Part shown: positions 5,845 to 11,421 of the stretch, piece by piece
Layout: each line of letters opens with the position of its first letter
Numbering within the stretch: position 1 is the first letter of the stretch
DNA from: Gemmatimonadota bacterium
GTDB taxonomy: Bacteria; Gemmatimonadota; Gemmatimonadetes; Gemmatimonadales; GWC2-71-9
NCBI GenBank assembly: GCA_004357415.1
Contig: SMVY01000170.1
Location: forward strand, 1 to 11,421
Direction: 5' to 3'
DNA: 11,421 nucleotides
The notes under the pieces: model-generated
What the model saw: only the letters and a program-made list of their open reading frames with translations
The model's database searches: none
Told to the model about the DNA's origin: nothing
Translations under genes and position numbers: made by a program

Positions 5845-7281
5845 CTAGCCTTTGCCGAGTCGCTCCCGGAGCACGGGCTGCACTTTCTTGGGATCGGCCT
5901 TCCCCTGGCTGCGCTTCATGACCTGACCTACGAAGAAGCCCATCAGCTTGGCCTCGCCGCTGCGGAACCGTTGGGTTTCCTCGGGGAAATCGGCCAGCAC
6001 CTCATCGACCCAGGTGCCCAGGGCGTCACTGTCACCTACTTGCAGCAGGCCCAGGCGTTGGGCCACCGCCTGCGGGTCGCCGTTGCCGCCGGTGTTGCCC
6101 TCCTCCAGTTCTTGAAACACGCGTTTGGCCGCCTGGAGGCTCACCACGTCGGCCTTCACCATGCCGATGAGCTGCGCCAGCCGGGCGGCCGTCACCACCA
6201 GGCGCCCCTCCTGGTTGTACCGCCCGATGACTTCGCCCATGACCCAGTTGGCGGCGACCTTGGGGTCGGCGCCCTCGGCCACGACTTTTTCGTAGTACCC
6301 CGCCAAGGCCACGTCGCTGGTGAGGACCTTGGCGTCGTAGTCCGAGAGGTTGAACGCCGCGACGAGCCGTTCCCGTTTGGCGTCGGGGAGTTCCGGGAGT
6401 TCGGCGCCACGCTCGTCGATCCATGCGCGGGTTAGTACCAGCGGCGGGAGGTCGGGCTCGGCAAAATACCGGTAGTCGTGCGATTCCTCTTTGGAGCGCA
6501 TCGGGCGCACCGTCCCCGACCCGGCGTCGAACAACAAGGTGGCGTGCTCCACCGCGCCGCCCGATTCGACGACCTCGATCTGCCGTTGGCGCTCGGCCGT
6601 CAAGGCCCGCTCCACGTTGGCAAAGCTGTTCATGTTCTTGACTTCGGTCTTGGTGTTCAACTTCGTCTCGCCGGGATGGCGGATCGACAGGTTGGCGTCG
6701 ACCCGGAGGCTTCCCTTCTCCATGTTGCAATCACTGGCGCCGGTGTACAGCAGGATCTGTTTCAACGCGCTGAGGTAGGCCCTCGCCTCGGCCGGGGAAC
6801 GCAGATCCGGACCACCGACGATTTCCGCCAGCGGTACGCCCGCCCGATTGAGATCTATGGCCGTCTTCCCCGGAATGCGGTCGTGGAGTGATTTCCCGGC
6901 GTCTTCTTCCAGGTGGAGGCGGGTGATGGACACGGCCATCCGGCCGCGATCAGGCGAGTCGAACCACACTTGGCCTCCGGTGGCCAGCGGCTGGTCGAAC
7001 TGCGAGATCTGATACCCCTTGGGGAGGTCGGGGTAGAAGTAGTTCTTGCGGGCAAAGACGCTCAGTTCATGGACGGTGCAGCCGATCGCCAACGCCGCGG
7101 CCACGCCGAGACGCACGGCCTCCCGGTTGGGCACCGGGAGGGCCCCGGGGAGTCCCAGACACACGGGGCACACATTGGTGTTGGGCGGGTCGCCGAAGTT
7201 GGCGGAACAACCACAGAACATCTTGCTGCGCGTCGCCAACTGGATGTGGACCTCGAGGCCGATCACGCTCTCCCAACTCAC
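5845..7281 (-). CDS. gatB: Asp-tRNA(Asn)/Glu-tRNA(Gln) amidotransferase subunit B
   Basis: GatB is the kinase and tRNA-binding subunit of GatCAB. It phosphorylates the Glu or Asp on mischarged tRNA and receives ammonia from GatA. The 478-residue product is full length. It opens with SWESVIGLEVHIQL, and has the cysteine zinc site C23-x-C25 and C38-x2-C41 (MFCGCSANFGDPPNTNVCPV), the catalytic-cradle motifs KGSLRVDANLSIR and TEVKNMNSF, and a C-terminal YqeY-like helical tail ending FFVGQVMKRSQGKADPKKV. The start is a GTG overlapping the gatA stop (GTGA), with GGAAGAA about ten bases upstream. It is the last gene of the operon. Presence of GatCAB implies at least one of GlnRS or AsnRS is missing or supplemented in this organism; that is inference. 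Confidence 0.98.
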   Translation of the reverse strand: MSWESVIGLEVHIQLATRSKMFCGCSANFGDPPNTNVCPVCLGLPGALPVPNREAVRLGVAAALAIGCTVHELSVFARKNYFYPDLPKGYQISQFDQPLATGGQVWFDSPDRGRMAVSITRLHLEEDAGKSLHDRIPGKTAIDLNRAGVPLAEIVGGPDLRSPAEARAYLSALKQILLYTGASDCNMEKGSLRVDANLSIRHPGETKLNTKTEVKNMNSFANVERALTAERQRQIEVVESGGAVEHATLLFDAGSGTVRPMRSKEESHDYRYFAEPDLPPLVLTRAWIDERGAELPELPDAKRERLVAAFNLSDYDAKVLTSDVALAGYYEKVVAEGADPKVAANWVMGEVIGRYNQEGRLVVTAARLAQLIGMVKADVVSLQAAKRVFQELEEGNTGGNGDPQAVAQRLGLLQVGDSDALGTWVDEVLADFPEETQRFRSGEAKLMGFFVGQVMKRSQGKADPKKVQPVLRERLGKG

Positions 7282-8714
7282 GGGAGCGCTTCTTCCGTTG
7301 CCGGTACGGCGCCCTCGATGACCGCGGCAATCTCCAGCAGTTCCGTTTCGCCCAGCTGCGGGCCTATGACATGGCCGCCGACCGGGAGGCCGTCGCTCCG
7401 GCCGATGGGCAGACTCAGTGCCGGGAGGCCCGCCAGACTGACCGCCGCCACGAAAATGTCGGCCAGATACATCTGCACCGGGTCGTCGGTTCTCTCCCCG
7501 GCCCGGAAGGCCACGGTCGGGGTGGTCGGCGTGAACAGATACGAGATGCCTTCCTCGCGGAACAGCCGGTCGAAATCGTTGGCGATGAGCGCCCGCACCT
7601 GCTGCGCCTTGGTGTAGTAGGCATCGTAGTATCCAGCACTCAGCACGTAGGTGCCGATGATGATGCGCCGTTTGACCTCCGGTCCGAACCCTTCACCCCG
7701 CGTGGTCCGGTACAGTGTCCCGACGTCGACGCCGTCACCGCGCCGCTGGCCATAGCGAACACCGTCGTAGCGCGCCAGATTGGCCGACGCCTCTGCCGGA
7801 TTGATGACGTAGTAGGCGGCGACGGCGTACGGCGTGTGCGGCAGGGAGACATCGCGCACTTCGGCGCCGAGGTCACGCAGAATTCCGACCGTGCGATCGC
7901 ACGCGGCCCGGATGCCGGGGTCGAGGTCGCCGGGGAAGCACTCCTTCGGCAAGCCGATGGTGACGCCGGCAAGGTCTTGGCGCCGCGCCGGCGCTGCCAT
8001 CGCCGGCGCGGACACCGTGGTGGCATCGTGCCGGTCGGGGCCGCTGATCACCTGCAGGACGCTGGCCGCGTCGGCCACCGTTCTCCCGAACACGGAAATG
8101 CAGTCGAGGGAGGAACCGAACGCCACCAGCCCGAACCGACTGACTCGCCCGTACCCCGGCTTGACACCGACCACGCCGCAGAAGCTGGCCGGCTGGCGCA
8201 CCGACCCGCCGGTTTCCGAGCCGAGAGCCGCGGGCACGACCCCGGCGGCCACCAGCGCGGCGGATCCACCCGACGATCCCCCCGGCACCCGGCTGTGATC
8301 GAGCGGGTTCAAAACCCGGCCGTAGGCCGAGTGTTCCGTGGAGGAGCCCATGGCGAACTCGTCGAGGTTCGTCTTGATACCGATGAGTGCTCCCGCGGCC
8401 CGAAGCCGATTGACGACGGTGGCATCATAGGGTGACCGGTATCCCTGGAGAATCCGCGAAGCGCATGTGGTCGGTTGCTCGATGGTGACGATGTTGTCCT
8501 TGATGGCGATGGGAACACCCGCGAGCGGGCCGGGCGCCGCTGCGCCATCGGCGCGGGCCGCGTCCCCATCGAGGACTTCCTGTGACCAATCGAGCGTGGC
8601 GTTCAACTGCTGCACCTCAGGAGTGGCCAGCCGCCGGCCAACCTCCTGGGCAACGGCCCGGGCGGTGGTGTTCCCTTCCTTGACGGCGGCAACGATCTCG
8701 GCGACGGTATCCAT
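7278..8714 (-). CDS. gatA: Asp-tRNA(Asn)/Glu-tRNA(Gln) amidotransferase subunit A
   Basis: GatA is the glutaminase subunit, an amidase-signature enzyme that releases ammonia from glutamine and channels it to GatB. The 478-residue product shows the Lys/cis-Ser/Ser triad: K72 in AIKDNI, S147 in PGGSSGGS and the nucleophile S171 in GSETGGSVRQPASFCG. Further family motifs are IGIKTNLDEFAMGSSTE (111-127) and the C-terminal LPALSLPIG segment. The ATG at 8714 shares its first base with the gatC stop (TGATG) and follows GGAGGAG. A GTG one codon upstream is possible but would sit almost on top of the ribosome site. It is coupled to gatB by a GTGA overlap. Confidence 0.98.
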   Translation of the reverse strand: MDTVAEIVAAVKEGNTTARAVAQEVGRRLATPEVQQLNATLDWSQEVLDGDAARADGAAAPGPLAGVPIAIKDNIVTIEQPTTCASRILQGYRSPYDATVVNRLRAAGALIGIKTNLDEFAMGSSTEHSAYGRVLNPLDHSRVPGGSSGGSAALVAAGVVPAALGSETGGSVRQPASFCGVVGVKPGYGRVSRFGLVAFGSSLDCISVFGRTVADAASVLQVISGPDRHDATTVSAPAMAAPARRQDLAGVTIGLPKECFPGDLDPGIRAACDRTVGILRDLGAEVRDVSLPHTPYAVAAYYVINPAEASANLARYDGVRYGQRRGDGVDVGTLYRTTRGEGFGPEVKRRIIIGTYVLSAGYYDAYYTKAQQVRALIANDFDRLFREEGISYLFTPTTPTVAFRAGERTDDPVQMYLADIFVAAVSLAGLPALSLPIGRSDGLPVGGHVIGPQLGETELLEIAAVIEGAVPATEEALP

Positions 8715-9006
8715 CACTCCTCCATCGCCTGGAGACGGGGAACGACGAAGAACCCGTCGATGAACTCCGGAGCCATGTCCGCCGGTGGCCGTGCCAGCGG
8801 AACCGGCGCCACGACATCGTCGCGCAACACCACTTGGGCCGGCTCCGGAAGGAACGGCGGTGCATCATCCCCAGCCGGCACGTCACTCAACTGCGACACA
8901 TAGTCGACGATGTTGCCGATGTCCTGCACCAGTTGTTCGACATCCTCTTCGGGAACGCCCAACTCCGCCAACTGCACCACCCGAAGTACCGCGTCACGGT
9001 CGATGC

Positions 9007-9010
<4 letters not shown>
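8714..9010 (-). CDS. gatC: Asp-tRNA(Asn)/Glu-tRNA(Gln) amidotransferase subunit C
   Basis: GatC is the small subunit that wraps around and stabilises the GatA-GatB pair. The 98-residue product has the usual length. Its helical N-terminus (VLRVVQLAELGVPEEDVEQL and NIVDYVSQLSDVP) is typical, and it has a proline-rich middle and the terminal EFIDGFFVVPRLQAME motif. The ATG at 9010 overlaps the helicase stop by four bases (ATGA) and has GGGAG at 9016-9020, five bases upstream, which rules out the ATG four codons further upstream. It is translationally coupled to gatA. Confidence 0.96.
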
Positions 9011-11264
<2,254 letters not shown>

Positions 11265-11268
<4 letters not shown>

Positions 11269-11421
11269 GCGTTCGCCTGCTTGGTGATGGGAAGGGTGAT
11301 CGCGAACGTGGCGCCGACCTCAGTGTGCTCGAGCACGAGTTTACCGTCGTGGTTGTCCTCCACCACCCTGCGCGCCAGGGCCAGGCCGATGCCCCAGCCG
11401 CCTTCCTTGGTGGAGGTGCCC
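11265..11421 (-). CDS. Sensor histidine kinase, C-terminal end of the ATPase domain (partial)
   Basis: Only the last 51 residues are in the window; the gene enters from the right edge. They contain the G2 box of a HATPase_c domain (GGWGIGLALARRVVEDN) followed by a final strand pair (GKLVLEHTEVGATFAITLPI), the normal end of a two-component histidine kinase. The kinase type and its sensor domain cannot be told from this fragment. Its TGA overlaps the helicase ATG by four bases, so it is probably the upstream member of the same operon. A response regulator may lie further upstream outside the window. Confidence 0.88.

Noticed and set aside
6913..7617. Plus-strand frame of 234 codons across the gatA-gatB junction
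   Set aside because: It is a shadow of two full-length, well-conserved genes on the other strand.

Overview
The window is a gene-dense, GC-rich stretch of bacterial chromosome made almost entirely of housekeeping genes. I see no phage, insertion sequence, tRNA, rRNA or CRISPR array. A secreted zinc phospholipase C-like protein, MurA, GatCAB and tightly overlapping genes suggest a free-living Gram-negative-type lineage. Gemmatimonadota or a similarly deep-branching phylum is my guess from memory of gene style only (low confidence); no phylogenetic test could be run.

Left block (1-3621, all minus strand, read right to left): murA, pgeF, rimP, nusA (cut by the left edge). murA and pgeF overlap by 8 bases and look co-transcribed. 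Between pgeF and rimP there is a good sigma70-type promoter (TTGACG-18-TATTAT), then a short leader holding a near-perfect intrinsic terminator just before the rimP start. This is the layout of an attenuator, and NusA, a termination factor, is encoded downstream. MurA carries Asp where the family's usual catalytic Cys sits, a change known to give fosfomycin insensitivity.

Middle block (3744-5796, plus strand): three genes joined by two ATGA overlaps. They encode a small one-helix membrane protein resembling DUF948, a secreted zinc-dependent phospholipase C-like protein with most of its metal ligands visible, and an acidic protein I do not recognise. The last gene ends in a 9-bp tandem repeat, one copy of which supplies the stop codon. 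The same repeat forms one arm of a long hairpin separating it from the convergent gatB.

Right block (5845-11421, minus strand, read right to left): the 3' end of a sensor histidine kinase gene, then a PcrA/UvrD helicase, gatC, gatA and gatB. Every junction is a stop/start overlap (ATGA, ATGA, TGATG, GTGA), so this looks like one telescoped operon. GatCAB makes Gln-tRNA(Gln) and/or Asn-tRNA(Asn) by amidating mischarged tRNA.

No stretch above 300 bases lacks a gene. The longest gap is the 122-base divergent region between murA and the DUF948-like gene.
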